From positions 4,802,818 through 4,866,817 of the forward strand of contig NC_051435.1 in assembly GCF_001649575.2 (NCBI RefSeq): a stretch of 64,000 bases of DNA. The letters are read 5' to 3'. Under the pieces are notes generated by a model. That model saw nothing but the letters and a program-made list of their open reading frames with translations, had not been told where the DNA came from and made no database searches. A program made the position numbers and the translations under genes. The DNA comes from Kryptolebias marmoratus. Its lineage: Eukaryota; Chordata; Actinopteri; Cyprinodontiformes; Rivulidae. Below, piece after piece: positions 24,689 through 36,105 of the stretch. Every line of letters begins with the position of its first letter. Position 1 is the stretch's first letter.

Positions 24689-24965
24689 ATGGCAGACCAG
24701 GTGAGCCAGGAGTCCTGCCCCGTCCCAGAAGCGACGGTGGTGGATCCGTGCGCGGCCGCGGTGCGGAACGGCCAGTGTGCCGCGGATGGCTTCACCAACC
24801 ACCACCAGCAGCAGGACAAGACCCCCACCGAGCCCGAGACCTTCACGGGCAACCAGGAGATGAAGATTACAGACACTGTGGACGGAGAAGGTAACTTCAG
24901 GGCTGGGTTTGGGTTTGGAACCTGCTTTAAAAGTTGTGTGCGCGTTTGGGTGGGATGTGTATGTG

Positions 24966-24998
<33 letters not shown>

Positions 24999-27900
24999 AA
25001 GAGAGGAGGGGGTAGGTTATGACGAAGGCAGGATGGTTATTTTTATCCATGCCAGATATTTTCAGTCTGCTTTTTGAATAATGTATGATAGTCATACATC
25101 AGCAGAATTCACACTGGAACAACTCAAAAGTTCCACTTCAGACTTTTAAAATCCTGTTCTGTTCTGGATGTGTTGACATGTAACCTGCTGTGTGGAGACT
25201 GGGTACCAGGGGGGATTCAGGGTCTTACATCAGGCACCAAAGGATGCAAATGAATGGACTGTTCCACCAGTCTCCTGCATGTACAAACACTTAAATACAC
25301 ATTTTGTCTATTCATCATCGAATCTGTACAAAACCTGAGAAACAAAACGTTCCCCAGTGGATATATTTAAGGCCTCAGCTGGAGATGGACTCAAACCTAA
25401 AGCATACTTTCCAGGTTTTTAAGTTTATTAATTTTTGAATCTGAATGTACAACCACAAAAGTTTGGACATTGTGTAAAATATTAAGGAAAACAGAACAGA
25501 ATGTAGTGATTTGAAAATCTCATCAACCCATATTTTATTCATAATGGGTCACAGAAAACATAAAATGTTGAAACTAAATTCCACATTTTTGGAAGAAAAA
25601 ATAGGTAATTCTGAAGATAAATCTGATGGAACATCTCAGAAAAGCGGATCCAGGTTTATGTCTCCCACTGTGAAACATCCCCTCTTCTTTTAACAACAAT
25701 CTGTAAACATCTAGGACCTCAGGAGAGCAGCTGCTGGAGGTTTTAGAGGGAATATTGTCTCATTCTTTCTGATGTAGGATTCTAGCTGTTCAACAGTCCT
25801 TGGTCTTCTCTGCTGGATTTTGTTTTTGTTTCATGATGTGTGAAATGTTTCCAGTTAGTGAGAGGTCTGGACTGCAGGCAGGTCAGTTCAGCACCCAAGC
25901 CCTGCTGGTGTAATGAAAGCAGTATGTGGTGCACTGTTTGACAGAAATGGTCCCACTCTTCTTTAGCACACAGAGGATGTTGTCTGTGGTTTCCAAAATG
26001 AATTTCAAATTTGTATTTGTCTGATCACAGAACAGTTTTCCAGTTTACGTTTTATATGAACTCTGGCCTTGAGAAAATTGTGTTTCTGAGTGGTGTTCAC
26101 ATATGACCCACATTTGTGGACGGCGCGGTGAACTGTGTTTACAGACAGTGTTCCTGAGCCCATGCAGTGATGTCCAGAACAGAACCAGACCTGGTTTTAA
26201 TGCAGCGGCCCCTGAGGGCCTGAAAATCACAGCTTTGTCCTTTGAGCTCAAAGATATCCCCAGATTCTTGAGATCTTTTAATTATAAATATATTTAAATA
26301 TGAACTTTAGATGACGAGATATTCAGTCTTCTCGAGTTTTCCCTGAACATTGTCCTGAAAATGTTCCAATATTTTAGTTGGGATTTTTCACAGACTGGAG
26401 ACTCTCTGCCCATCTTTTCTTCTGAAAGATTCAGCCTCTACAATGCTCTTTTTATACTCAGTCCTCTGACTCACTTGTTGCCAATTGACCTAATTAGTTG
26501 CAAAATGCTGCTCCAGTTGTTTCTTATTTATACCACTGACTTTTACAGCATATCTTCCCCCTGTCCCAACTTTTATGAGATGTGTTGCTGCCGTAAAATT
26601 CACAATTACTTCATCAGAAAGGGACAATTTCTTAGGTTAAGCATGTGACATGTTTACTATGTTCCATTATGAATAAATTGTGAACCACTACACTTTTTTA
26701 AATTTATATTTTGCACACTATTCCAACTTTTTTGGAACTGGGGATGTAATATCTGAGTCTAACAGTGTTTTCTTACTGGAGGTTGTGAAGTTTATTCTAG
26801 CTGACTTTAGACAAGAGGAGGGTTTGCACCTCTGACAGGTCACCAACTTATCACAGGGCTAAAGAGAAGAGTAAACTCTCAGATTTTCTTTATTTATAGA
26901 CTTCCAGTTAAGAAAAAACATTTTTCATGCTAAAACCTAGCCTTATATTTGACATAACTATGCCATCTGCAGGGTTGTTCTCCCAGGCTTGACTGTAGCA
27001 ACTCTTCAGTTCACTGAGTTAAGAAATGTTTTGTTTTTATTCCGGTCAGGTACCAAAACTATTTCAATTTGCAATCATGATCACCGTTGTTAAACAACTT
27101 GAGAAATCATGTAGGACAATAAGTTGCAGTTGTGGCTAATTGTTGGCTCAGTAATAACTTTGCCATGGGTTGTGGCTGGATGAAGACAGGCAGGAAGCAG
27201 ACAGTTATAAATCAAGAGACCTGCTGATGCTGACAAGCTGCAACATGAATCAGAGTTTGGCAGACAACATGACACATATCAGCAAACCAGTGAGCATATA
27301 TATGACAAGAGGTGATTGTAAATAAAAACAGGTGAGCTGATTGGGAACATGGGCCGAGTGGTGAAATAGGGAGTGAGGTACGGCTTCTGCTGAATGAAGA
27401 ATGAAGAACTAACAAAAACATCCTAAACACAGGAAAAAAACCTCATTAAATACACATTAAAATAAAGAGCAGTCAGGTTTAAAACATAAAGACTCTTCAG
27501 AATGAGAAAATCTTAACTCAAAACCCAGATTGTGACAAACCAGGTTGGGGTAAAAAAAGGATTTTGGATGCAATAAAACCATAAACTATGTATGTATGAA
27601 CTCATGCAGGATTGTGAGATCTCACACTTAAAGTATTGGCATTAGTACATCAAATTCTAGCTAAATATTTGTAAAACTGACAAAATGTGGATTAGCTATG
27701 GCAACCATCTTGAATTGGATTGACCACAAAACTTAATCAGTTTTAGATTTAAACCCAATGATAACTTTCTGAAAATTTCATTAAATTGCGTCAATTGGTT
27801 CATGAGATATTTTGCTAACAGACAAGCAGGACTGACTCCAGCAGTTACTGCAGTTTAAGGCAGATATCTTGCACTGTGAGTAGTGCTCAGAGTATGTGTT

Positions 27901-30900
27901 CAGGATCAGATAATCTCACACCAAATTCTTCCCTGCTTTTTGCCTTTCAGTGAACAATAAAGATTCTGAGAGGTTCTGTTTAAAAGAAAGAAGCCTTCTT
28001 TATTGTTTATGTAAAATGATTTGCAGCAGCACATTAATCCACCCAAACATCATCCTTGTAAAGTATTTTTCCTTGACTAAAATGCCTGCAGCCACTACAG
28101 AGTCCTCCTGTCAGAAGAGGTGACACAATTAGTCATTTTTCTGCACATGCAAGTGTCAGTAAGAACCTGTAGAAGGTGTATGTGAGGTTTAATCTGGGCT
28201 TCCAGTTTAAAGTGACCCTGGGCTTTTTGAAAACTTTCTTTGGAGAGTGATTATGTGAGCTACGTCTTTCTGTAGACACCAGTCTATTATGGAGCACATA
28301 ACGTCAGTCACTGACGCTGCTGTCAGCTGATTCTACAATGCCATCTTGCAAACTGTAAGCACACATCAATGTGGCACTAAGCTCCCTCAGTTCTGTCTGT
28401 GTGTACCACTAAAGCGGAAAGTGGTGGCTCATAGCACCATTGCTGTGTAAAAACAGTTTAAAGTAGAGGTAACTGGGGAAAATCTGGTTTAAAAATCAAG
28501 CAGCTGAACAGCTGTGCACCAAAAAACAATAATCAAACATCATGCATTATACATGTTTTAACAAAGCAGCAATGTTTTTTCTTCATCTGTATTTATTTAA
28601 ACCACCAGCCAACTGTTTGAGCACATTTAACCATTTCTTTATGAACCAAAACCACTCATTTTCCTTCCACTTCACAAAAATGCACTACTTTGTGTTGGTC
28701 TATCACAGAAAATCGCAGGATATACTTTGAAGTTTGTGGTTGAAATGTGACAAAATGTGGAAATGTTCAGGTGGTATGAATATTTTTTCAAGTCACTTGA
28801 TAAGAAAATCTTCAGAAAGGTTTTCATTAGACACTGAGATTATGTAGAATTGTAACTAATCCCACAAACCTCCCAGGAGGTTATCTTTTCTTGTGTGTTT
28901 GGGGGATTCTTTTCTAAAAACGTTGAGGCCAGGCTCGATGTTCATTTATTTCTGGAAAAAGAAAAGCTGTGACAACGACAAATGTCAAGACAGACAATCA
29001 CACACATGCAAGTGTGGAGAAACCTGCGCCTGAGTCACACACAGAGACGTAGGCAGTGAGGAGATGTTGAACACATGCCTTCTGTCTGCTCTTCCAGTCA
29101 GGGATCATGTGATTTACCATGCTGTCTCACTTCTGCTCCTCTAACACAAACACACACTCTCACACACTCACACGCAAACACACACAACCTGACTAGTTTA
29201 ACTTTTAATGAAGTTTATCTCTTCTCAGTGAATCTTCTACTTCTCTGTGGAGCACCATAGAATTATTTAAAGAGCTACTGTTAGAGATTTTGTATTAAAA
29301 ACTAATGCAAATTGTTCTTACTAAAGTTAATATTTGAATTCTGAACAAATGTTTAGCCCCTTTACTTTACAAGTAACAGAGTTTAGCCAAAAAATTAAGT
29401 GTGTAGCTACAAAATAGTATCTTGTTTGTTAAAGTTGTTCAGGATGTGAGAAAATCTTGTTTTAGTTAAAGGTCTGGTATTCTGTGAAAGAATACAGCCC
29501 ACAACCTTTAATGCCAGAGTTTTAAACTAAGATAATCTTATGTTGAGAAATTATGGAGTTATGGCCTTTTTGGTAATATCTGAAAAAAAAATGCTATGCA
29601 AGATTTCATGCAGTTTGTTAGCACCTAAAATATGTGTTGTGAATGATTCTTAGCTACTACTACATCAAATTCTACGTCCGTTTCTGTAAAATTGATTGGG
29701 TTGTAGTCTTTTTTGTGTTGGCTAAGTTCAGTTAGCTGTGTTGGCCATCTTGCACAAAAAAAAAAAAAACTTCTGAAGGTTTCATTAAACTCCATCCACT
29801 CGTTCATTTGCTGTTTTGTTAACAAACAGGATTGACTCCAACAGCTAATGCCAAAGTTTTAGGTAAAGATGCCACACAGTGTGTAGCACTCAGGGTATAT
29901 GGTTAATGGACTGTACTTATATAGCGCCTTTCTAGCCAATCAGACCACTCAAAGCACTTTACAACCCAACCTGTGTCCTCTTTTACCCATCCACACACAT
30001 TCATACAGCACATTACATCTTAGCTAACCTGAATAAATCATTCTATGGAGTCTAATCAGTGCTTTAGATCACATTCATACACTGATGGGGCACAGAGGCA
30101 GTGAGGGCTTCAGTGTGTTGCAGAGGGACACTTCGACATGTGGCGTACTGTGGAATCAAACCTCCAACTGCTCTAACCACTGAGCCACAGCCATTGGAGA
30201 CTCTCAGCTACTACCACACCAAATTTTAGCACAATATCTGTGAAATAAATGGAATTATAACCTTTGTGTTTTCTAAAGTTGATTAGCTGTGGTGGCCATC
30301 TTGAATTGGATTGACTCGAATGAGTTTTAATGTTTTAAATAATATTCAATTCTTAGTAATATCACTTGTTTTCAGAATGAAAGTGATTTTGTTGTTGTAA
30401 TTGTATCATCTCAAACATGCTACATTAAACTACATTATTCTAAAGAAATTGGTTTTACAGACAATAACTCAATCACACTGGGACTAATTTGCATTAATGT
30501 ATCCTGGCACAAATACCCCCCAAACCCACACATCCACACACACGCAAGGAAATATTACAATAACTTCCATATCTGTAATTAAAACTAACCAGTCATTGGC
30601 CTTAAACCAAGCCTACGCCCTACAAATTAAAGTTGACCCAAATCTGACTGTGCAAACTGAGTTTCACACCGTGAACACTGATTTAATTCATCCTGCCAAG
30701 AGGCCCCCAAATGATTTTAAGCTCCTTTAGAGCCATGTGATTTTTCTTTGATTTATCTTTTTATCTTTACAGCTAATCAGTTAAAGCTAAAATTGAGCTC
30801 TTTCACTAGATAGTAAAGGTCATGCAGCTGATGGTAAACAAAAGGACTGTTTTGTCCTATTTACGTCTAGATCCAATTACTGTACTGAGTGTTCTAAAAT

Positions 30901-31622
30901 ATTTATTTAAAAACATACCATGCTAAAAGATCTAAAATGGCTGCACCCAAAAGAAGACGGTTACTTTTGAGAAAAGTTATTATTATTTTTTTGTTTAAAA
31001 ATATTTATTTTAGACTAGATTTTGTTTTTATGACAGTTTTTATGAAAACTGTTGCTGGAATTCAAGTGCAATCTTCAACAATCCGTCCATTCATCCATCC
31101 ATCCATCCATCCATCCATCCATCCATCCATCCATCCATCCATCCATCCATCCATCCATCCATCCATCCATGGGGTCTCCTCCCAGTAGTACAGAATTTCT
31201 GACATCTGGAAGAAGATACTGCACCACTAAATTAAGAACAACCTGAAAGTGCATCAGCTTCATTCCACAACCAGTTGTTTTAATAAGGGGCTATGTTTGA
31301 AGAGTAAAAGTTTAAGAGTGATTAACATTATAATATAACTTTCCATTTTCTGGACCTTACAATATATACAAACAGAGAGGTTTAGCTTGAAATTCCCACC
31401 TCCCACCATCTGCTTGGTTTTGTAGTACCTACAACAATCCCAGGACAGATTACTGGATACAATGACAGCCAACAGCATTAAAATCTCCTTTGGATGTGAA
31501 AGTTCAGATTCATAAATAATGCATGAACCTGCAGAGTCATTCTCACATTTCATGTGAATGTAAAAGCTGCAGGCAGTTGGAAATCTGGGCTGCTTAGTCT
31601 GTGACATCAGCCAAAGACTCCT

Positions 31623-31686
<64 letters not shown>

Positions 31687-33088
31687 CACACACACGCAGG
31701 GCAGAGAACCATTCGGGAATGAATCTGAATGTTTCTGAAAGCTATTCTTCTTAGCACCCTTTCTGCTCTGTCTTTTAGGTGTCTTAACAATACCTTATCA
31801 ACTTCACAAAACTGGTTTAAGCGTAATACGGTTTACCTTACTGATTATGCTGTTATATATACTTTTATTCTGAAAAAGATGAAATTATTTGATAATTTAT
31901 TTATTTTGAGAAACATGCGCTCATGTTGTAATGATACAGATGAGCTGTGTTTGCTCCTGGAAACTTACTGAGGCAGATGAAGGTCAGCTAAAAAGGAAAA
32001 CTTGACAACCTGTCTGTTGGCGCCGTTTCATCCATGACCTGTTTAGATTCAGATTAATAAATGTTTTTAGGCACTGCACATTTTTCGAATCCCTCGTGTT
32101 TAATTATCCTTTCAGTGCTTTATTGGAAGGTGTTAACAAGAAGATGGAAGGTGTTAATTTACATTCAGAAGTGTTTTAACATTGTTAAACCTGTCCACCC
32201 TTTGTCAGCTTCACCACAGCTGGAACAACAAGTTCGGTGCTCAATTTGAACCATGAAAGTTAGAAACTAATTTTATACATTGTGAATTTATATGGCTTCA
32301 GATGTTTTTTCCTCTTTGTACAATAACCTAAAATTTAAAAAAATGCTAAAGTTATGTGATGAATTTCACAACAATGGGCTTTAGTTCTTTAAAATAAATT
32401 TGTCTGTATGTTTTATCTTGTTTTAAATGCCATCATATTGCATTAATTATTAACCGCATGGATTATCTGTTGGGTACAGCACTCAACGACTATCATATCA
32501 GTGTTTAGCTCAGTATTAGTAAAACTGACTGAGTTATAACATTTTGGTATCTTTTTTAGGTTATTTGTCTGTGGCAGCCATCTTGAATAAGGTTGACTTC
32601 AAAGTTAATCAGTTGTAGACGTTCATTTAAAGATTATTTTCTTCAGTTTTCATTAGAATTCATCAACTAGTTCATGAAATATGTTGGTAACAGACAGGTT
32701 TGCCAACATTATTGCTCCGACTGGTGATAATAATCTGTCTTTGCAGGAGTCAACATAAATGTCAACGTACAATCAATAAATACCCACAAACCAATGAAGA
32801 TTCCTTGATTTAAAATAGAGTTTAAAAGTTTGAATAACCTCTGACTTTGCCTCGGGCTGCCTGATATGATCGCACAGAAACATAAACTACTCAGAGTTAT
32901 TATCTAAAACATACACAAAAAGAAAGGCGGAACTGTTCTTTTAATGGTGTTTGTGTTTCTCACCACAGGTCTCCTGGAGAGCAGCATGCGTCTGAAGCCC
33001 CATGAGGCCCAGAACTACAGGAAGAAGGCTCTCTGGGTGTCCTGGATCTCCATCGTGGTCACACTCATACTGGCTGTGGCAGCTTTCA
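24689..33088 (+). CDS. tmem163: TMEM163 zinc transporter-like protein, exons 1-2 (5' part)
   Basis: TMEM163 is a six-pass membrane protein of synaptic and endolysosomal membranes, related to cation diffusion facilitators, that binds and exports zinc. Coding exons here are 24689-24890 and 32969-33088; the junction (phase 1) reads ...GEG|LLESS. Exon 1 encodes a 67-residue hydrophilic cytosolic N-terminus, Gln/His/Thr/Pro-containing and poorly conserved with mammals. Exon 2 encodes [19 protein letters not shown], nearly identical to human, then the first membrane helix ([15 protein letters not shown]). The donor at 33089 is a canonical GTAAGC. The ATG has A at -3 and G at +4. No later exon (for example the one encoding SVMRYSASAFGF in human) was found up to 64000, so intron 2 exceeds 30.9 kb; the human gene also has very long introns. 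Neighbours match the human order, which supports the call. Confidence 0.93.
24955..25005 (+). repeat. (TG)n-(GA)n compound microsatellite
   Basis: TG dinucleotides interrupted once by CG, running into GA dinucleotides, 65 bp inside tmem163 intron 1. Likely polymorphic. Confidence 0.9.
25448..26748 (-). mobile_element. Tc1/mariner-type DNA transposon relic
   Basis: A 1.3 kb element whose ends form imperfect inverted repeats beginning TACAACC (25448) and, on the other strand, TACATCCCCAGTTCCAAAAA (26748). Both contain AAAAGTTTGGA / AAAAAAGTTGGAA and are bordered by TA. The minus strand carries a broken transposase: degenerate versions of the SPDLSPIEN block (about 25870-25830), the W-SDES-type catalytic segment (about 26025) and, nearer 26200, the QEYFQ..SVNT region. 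Stops, frameshifts and internal deletions are numerous, and the length is below the usual 1.5 kb or more. It is inactive. Confidence 0.8.
27100..27540. repeat. possible interspersed repeat of unknown class
   Basis: The block contains AGGTGAGCTGATTGGGAAC, CATCCTAAACACAGG and CAGATTGTGACA, phrases I associate with a common fish interspersed repeat. I could not define its ends or class. A similar style of sequence occurs at 52380-52620. Confidence 0.3.
27590..27910 (+). repeat. dispersed repeat family R, copy A
   Basis: Shares a core (ATTAGCTATGGCAACCATCT then TGAATTGGATTGAC, 27691-27724) and a tail (GTTCATGAGATATTTTGCTAACAGACAAGCAGG, 27799-27831, in part) with the copies at 29480, 30197, 32470 and, inverted, 35825. 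No coding capacity. Confidence 0.7.
28655..28800 (+). mobile_element. solo terminal fragment of a Tc1-like transposon
   Basis: Ends with the hallmark Tc1-type terminal sequence: CTTTGTGTTGGTCTATCACA, GAAGTTTGTGGTTG, AATGTGACAAAATGTGGAAA and a degraded GGTATGAATATTTTTTCAAG. The opposite end and transposase are absent nearby, so only one terminus survives. Confidence 0.7.
29480..29905 (+). repeat. dispersed repeat family R, copy B (left part)
   Basis: Matches copy F over GCCAGAGTTTTAAACTA...ATCTTATGTTGA (29510-29545) and copy A over TTAGCTGTGTTGGCCATCTT (29732-29751) and GATTGACTCCAACAGCTAAT. It breaks off at the start of the 291 bp repeat at 29906 and seems to resume as copy C. Confidence 0.65.
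29906..30196 (+). repeat. fish interspersed repeat (TATATAGCGC type) nested in family R
   Basis: Starts AATGGACTGTACTTATATAGCGC, continues with CCACTCAAAGCACTTTACA and CCATCCACACACATTCATAC, and ends ACTTCGACATGTGG...CTGAGCCACAGCCATTGG. This organisation is widespread in fish genomes, with no coding capacity. The ends (AATGGACTG and, reversed, CCAATGGCTG) form a short imperfect inverted repeat, compatible with a non-autonomous DNA transposon; the class is my inference. Confidence 0.65.
30197..30330 (+). repeat. dispersed repeat family R, copy C (continuation of B)
   Basis: Contains CTCAGCTACTACCACACCAA, TTAGCTGTGGTGGCCATCTT and GAATTGGATTGACT. It starts exactly where the nested repeat ends, which suggests that B and C were one copy or a tandem pair before the insertion. 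Confidence 0.65.
31092..31170 (+). repeat. (ATCC)n microsatellite
   Basis: About 19-20 perfect tetranucleotide units. In fish such (ATCC/GGAT) tracts often mark the tail of a non-LTR element, but no such tail is clear beside this one. Confidence 0.95.
31625..31702 (+). repeat. (CA)n microsatellite
   Basis: A near-perfect CA run of about 29 units, then two short interruptions. Likely polymorphic. Confidence 0.95.
32470..32710 (+). repeat. dispersed repeat family R, copy D
   Basis: Contains AAACTGACTGAGTTATAACA, CTGTGGCAGCCATCTTGAAT, TTGACTTCAAAGTTAATCAG and AGTTCATGAAATATGTTGG, in the same order as copies A and E. Confidence 0.65.
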
Positions 33089-33440
33089 GTAAGCATTTCA
33101 AACACAATATAACGCATCCAACATGCACACACATGGGGGCATAAAGTGACTCTGATGGATGTTTGCGTTCAGCGGTGAGCAAACTTAAATAGCAAATTAT
33201 TTCTTGTGTCCTTGTTGAGTGGAACAAGAATACTGTGATCTGAAAAATGGTATTTATTAAACAAACGTCAAGTAGATCACTTAATAAAAACGTTTAGGTG
33301 TTATGTCTGCAGACTAAAAACAGATATTTGTTGGTGTGAAGTTGTTAGTAGAAGATATTGCACCAAATGATCAAATTTAAACAGCTTGTAATTTCCTTTG
33401 TTGAGACATTGTTTGGATACTTTGTTTACATTTTGTTAAT

Positions 33441-33463
33441 ATACTATATATATTATATAGTAT
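33441..33463. repeat. AT-rich perfect inverted repeat
   Basis: Arms ATACTATATA / TATATAGTAT separated by TAT, within a TA-rich run 33438-33478. Probably simple-sequence DNA. Confidence 0.7.
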
Positions 33464-35824
33464 ATAGTATATATATACTTTGCGTTAAACAAAGAGTGTT
33501 CATTATTTTGTGTATGTTGTGCTTCCAGCAATTGTCTGAGAAATGACCTCTTTTCTCATTCTTGATTGATAATTGAGCTCAGATGTGTGATAAATCAGGT
33601 CCTCTTTTGTCATATTTTTCATGTTATAGTCCAGATCCGTACTGAACAACAAGTCGATCCAGACCCAGCCCACATGTGATGTTAGACTACATTTAAATGC
33701 ATTAATACAATGCAGCAAAGTGTTTGTTTACTACTGGGATAATATAGAGTAGTGTGGCTTCTTTAAGATGTGATGGTGTGGCTTCAAAACTGTCGTTTAA
33801 TATTTTTAGTGCCGTTGCAGAAAGCAGATTATTAGGATTATCTATATCAATACAATTGTGGATGATGGCTTTAAACTATGTGCTGATAACAAGTCACTTT
33901 GTTCTTCTAATTATCCAGACAGGACATTATCTCTGTTAGAGGTTTGTTAACCCAATGTGTTTGAAAAAAAAACTTGCCCGAGGTGGATGACAATCATTAG
34001 TTGCTGCTTTGCAAAGGTCACTTTAAGGAAAATGCTTTTATTAATTTCCGTAAATGAGGGAGAAGCTCAATGGAAATGTGTTGTAATGAATGTTAAATGC
34101 TGGTCAGTGTGATTGGGTTGTTGTTTCTGTGGCTGCAGCAGAATGCACAAACGACGCCTTAGTCTGGATATGAGCTGGTACTTTGATACTGTCACGACTT
34201 TTATTCTACTTCCATCATTAAAAATGGTGAAATCTCAGTGCGATATGTGAAAGAAACACTGAATAGTTCCTCTTGTGATCATATGCCTACTCTGACAAGA
34301 TGAAGCAACAGTTTAAACACATACAGCATGTAGTCGTCCTTTGATGTACAGAATGTTTGGAGGGAGAAAGAGCATTTAGCTTTGTCATCCTGGCTAAGCA
34401 TCCTGCAGAGCCACCACACCATGTGTTCAGATCTATTTCAACCTTTTTTAAGTACAAAACTGGTTTTAAAGACAAATATTTTATGTCAGATTCTTTTAAA
34501 TAAGGAGCAGAAAAACGTTAACTGAGCTGTTCAGGAGCTACAGCACACAAATTTATTAACCCATGTGAGATGCATAAACTCTTTAGATGAATACAAACAC
34601 TTAAATCTTCCTATTGTATAACTTAAACTAATACAATTAAGATTTTCTTTTTTTATAAGTTTTAATAAAGATGGATACAAACTATTATCCATGAAAAACA
34701 CTGACTAATCTGGATACATTTTAAAGAACAAACATCTGAACATTACATAAAGTTCAGATCAAATTTATTGTTACTTTTTGCTAATTTAATATTAAAGAAA
34801 ACATTTAATGATCCTTTTTATTCACTTCTTGTTTGAACATACCAACATCCAGAGAAATGTATTTTTCAATATCTCCTGCAGGAAGAAAATGTTCGATAAA
34901 TTAAGGAATGGATGATAAATTCATAATTCCTTTTTAAAAGTCATTAGAAAACAGACAGGAATAAAACTGAAAGATTCAATGTTTGTCGATGCTTCTGAAA
35001 TTAAAAAAAATGCCAATCTTAGAATATAAGAAATCATACTTTGGATCATATGTTTGGATAACCATAGTTCATAACCTGCTACTTTAAAAAAACAGAAAAA
35101 TAACATTTCTAACTGTGGTTTGTTTGTTGGAGTTGAATTTTGCACCAAACATATGAACATCCTCTACTTTATAAACAAACATTTCTTTTGATTTTTAGTT
35201 TTTGTTTCTCTCAGTTGAAACCAGGATTTTGTGTTTGTTGATGTGTTTCTGGATGTAAAAGAAGAATATATTGTACTGACAAGAATCAGAACAGCTGAAA
35301 CTGAAGTCTCTGAAAAGGCAACTAGTTGAAACCAGACGGACTGAACGAATGGACATGTAGACAAGTCTTACTCAACGATTTCCTGCAGCTCTGACAGGAT
35401 GAGTCAGGACACCCAGAAAGGAAATTAAAATATTAATTCAACACTTCCTGGTTCTGTCGCCGCACAGCATGGAGTTGAAGAATGCTGTTCATTTTAAAAA
35501 CTGAGTGAAAAAAAGAAGTAGGGCCGGGGAGAGTGAGCGACAGATGGATATAAAGGAGTGAAGCTCCGAAGGGTAGCATTACACCTGAGGATGAAGCAGG
35601 ACGAGTCCTGGCATGAAGCGTCAGGGATCTGGTGGCTGTGATGGCTCAATTTTAAAGAACACCAGCGTTCTGTTTCCTCCTGCTTGTGCCCCAGTTTCTG
35701 CCTGCCTCTGAGTTTGTCTGTCCTCAATATTTTACACCTTCTCAAATTATTTCCTTATTTAGATTTTTTTTTTTTTTTTTTACATCTTTATCACTCGCCA
35801 CCACGAGAGGTGAGCATGTGTGTC

Positions 35825-36105
35825 TGCATGCCTGATTGTGTTTGTCTGTCAGCAAATATCTCATGAACCACTGGAAGTATTTTAATTAATCTCTAGATGT
35901 ACATCACTACATGTACATCTAGAAGTAAATACCTTTTAGAGTCAGACAGATTTAAGATGACTTGCACAGCTAATCAAACTTAGCAAACAGAAAATGGCTA
36001 TAACTCAGTCAAATTTACAGATATCAAGCTTAAACTTGGTGTAGTTAGAGCTAAGAGTCATTTTCAATACATATTAGATCCTTGTTTGAAACTTTGGCAT
36101 GGTGG
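35825..36105 (-). repeat. dispersed repeat family R, copy E (inverted)
   Basis: The reverse complement reads, in family order: CCAAAGTTTCAAACAAGGAT, ACTACACCAAGTTTAAGCTT, ATATCTGTAAATTTGACTGA, GCTAAGTTTGATTAGCTGTG and GGTTCATGAGATATTTGCTG. It is one of the best preserved copies and the only one inverted. It carries an extra 13 bp-arm inverted repeat at 35892-35923. Confidence 0.7.

Larger units (their letters stand above)
24891..32968 (+). other. tmem163 intron 1
   Basis: 8.1 kb intron holding most of the clustered repeats: TG/GA microsatellite, Tc1-like relic, Tc1-type terminal fragment, four copies of a dispersed repeat (27590, 29480, 30197 and 32470), the 291 bp repeat at 29906, and ATCC and CA microsatellites. 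No additional exon is apparent. Confidence 0.8.

Noticed and set aside
24646..25095. 149-codon minus-strand open frame
   Set aside because: Antisense to tmem163 exon 1 and running through the TG/GA microsatellite, giving a Thr-His run. Composition artefact.
31092..31170. Regularly spaced short repeats considered as a CRISPR-like array
   Set aside because: A perfect tetranucleotide microsatellite with no spacers, in a vertebrate intron.
31037..31790. Open frames with Ile-His-Pro-Ser, Met-Asp-Gly-Trp or Cys-Val runs
   Set aside because: Translations of the ATCC and CA microsatellites.
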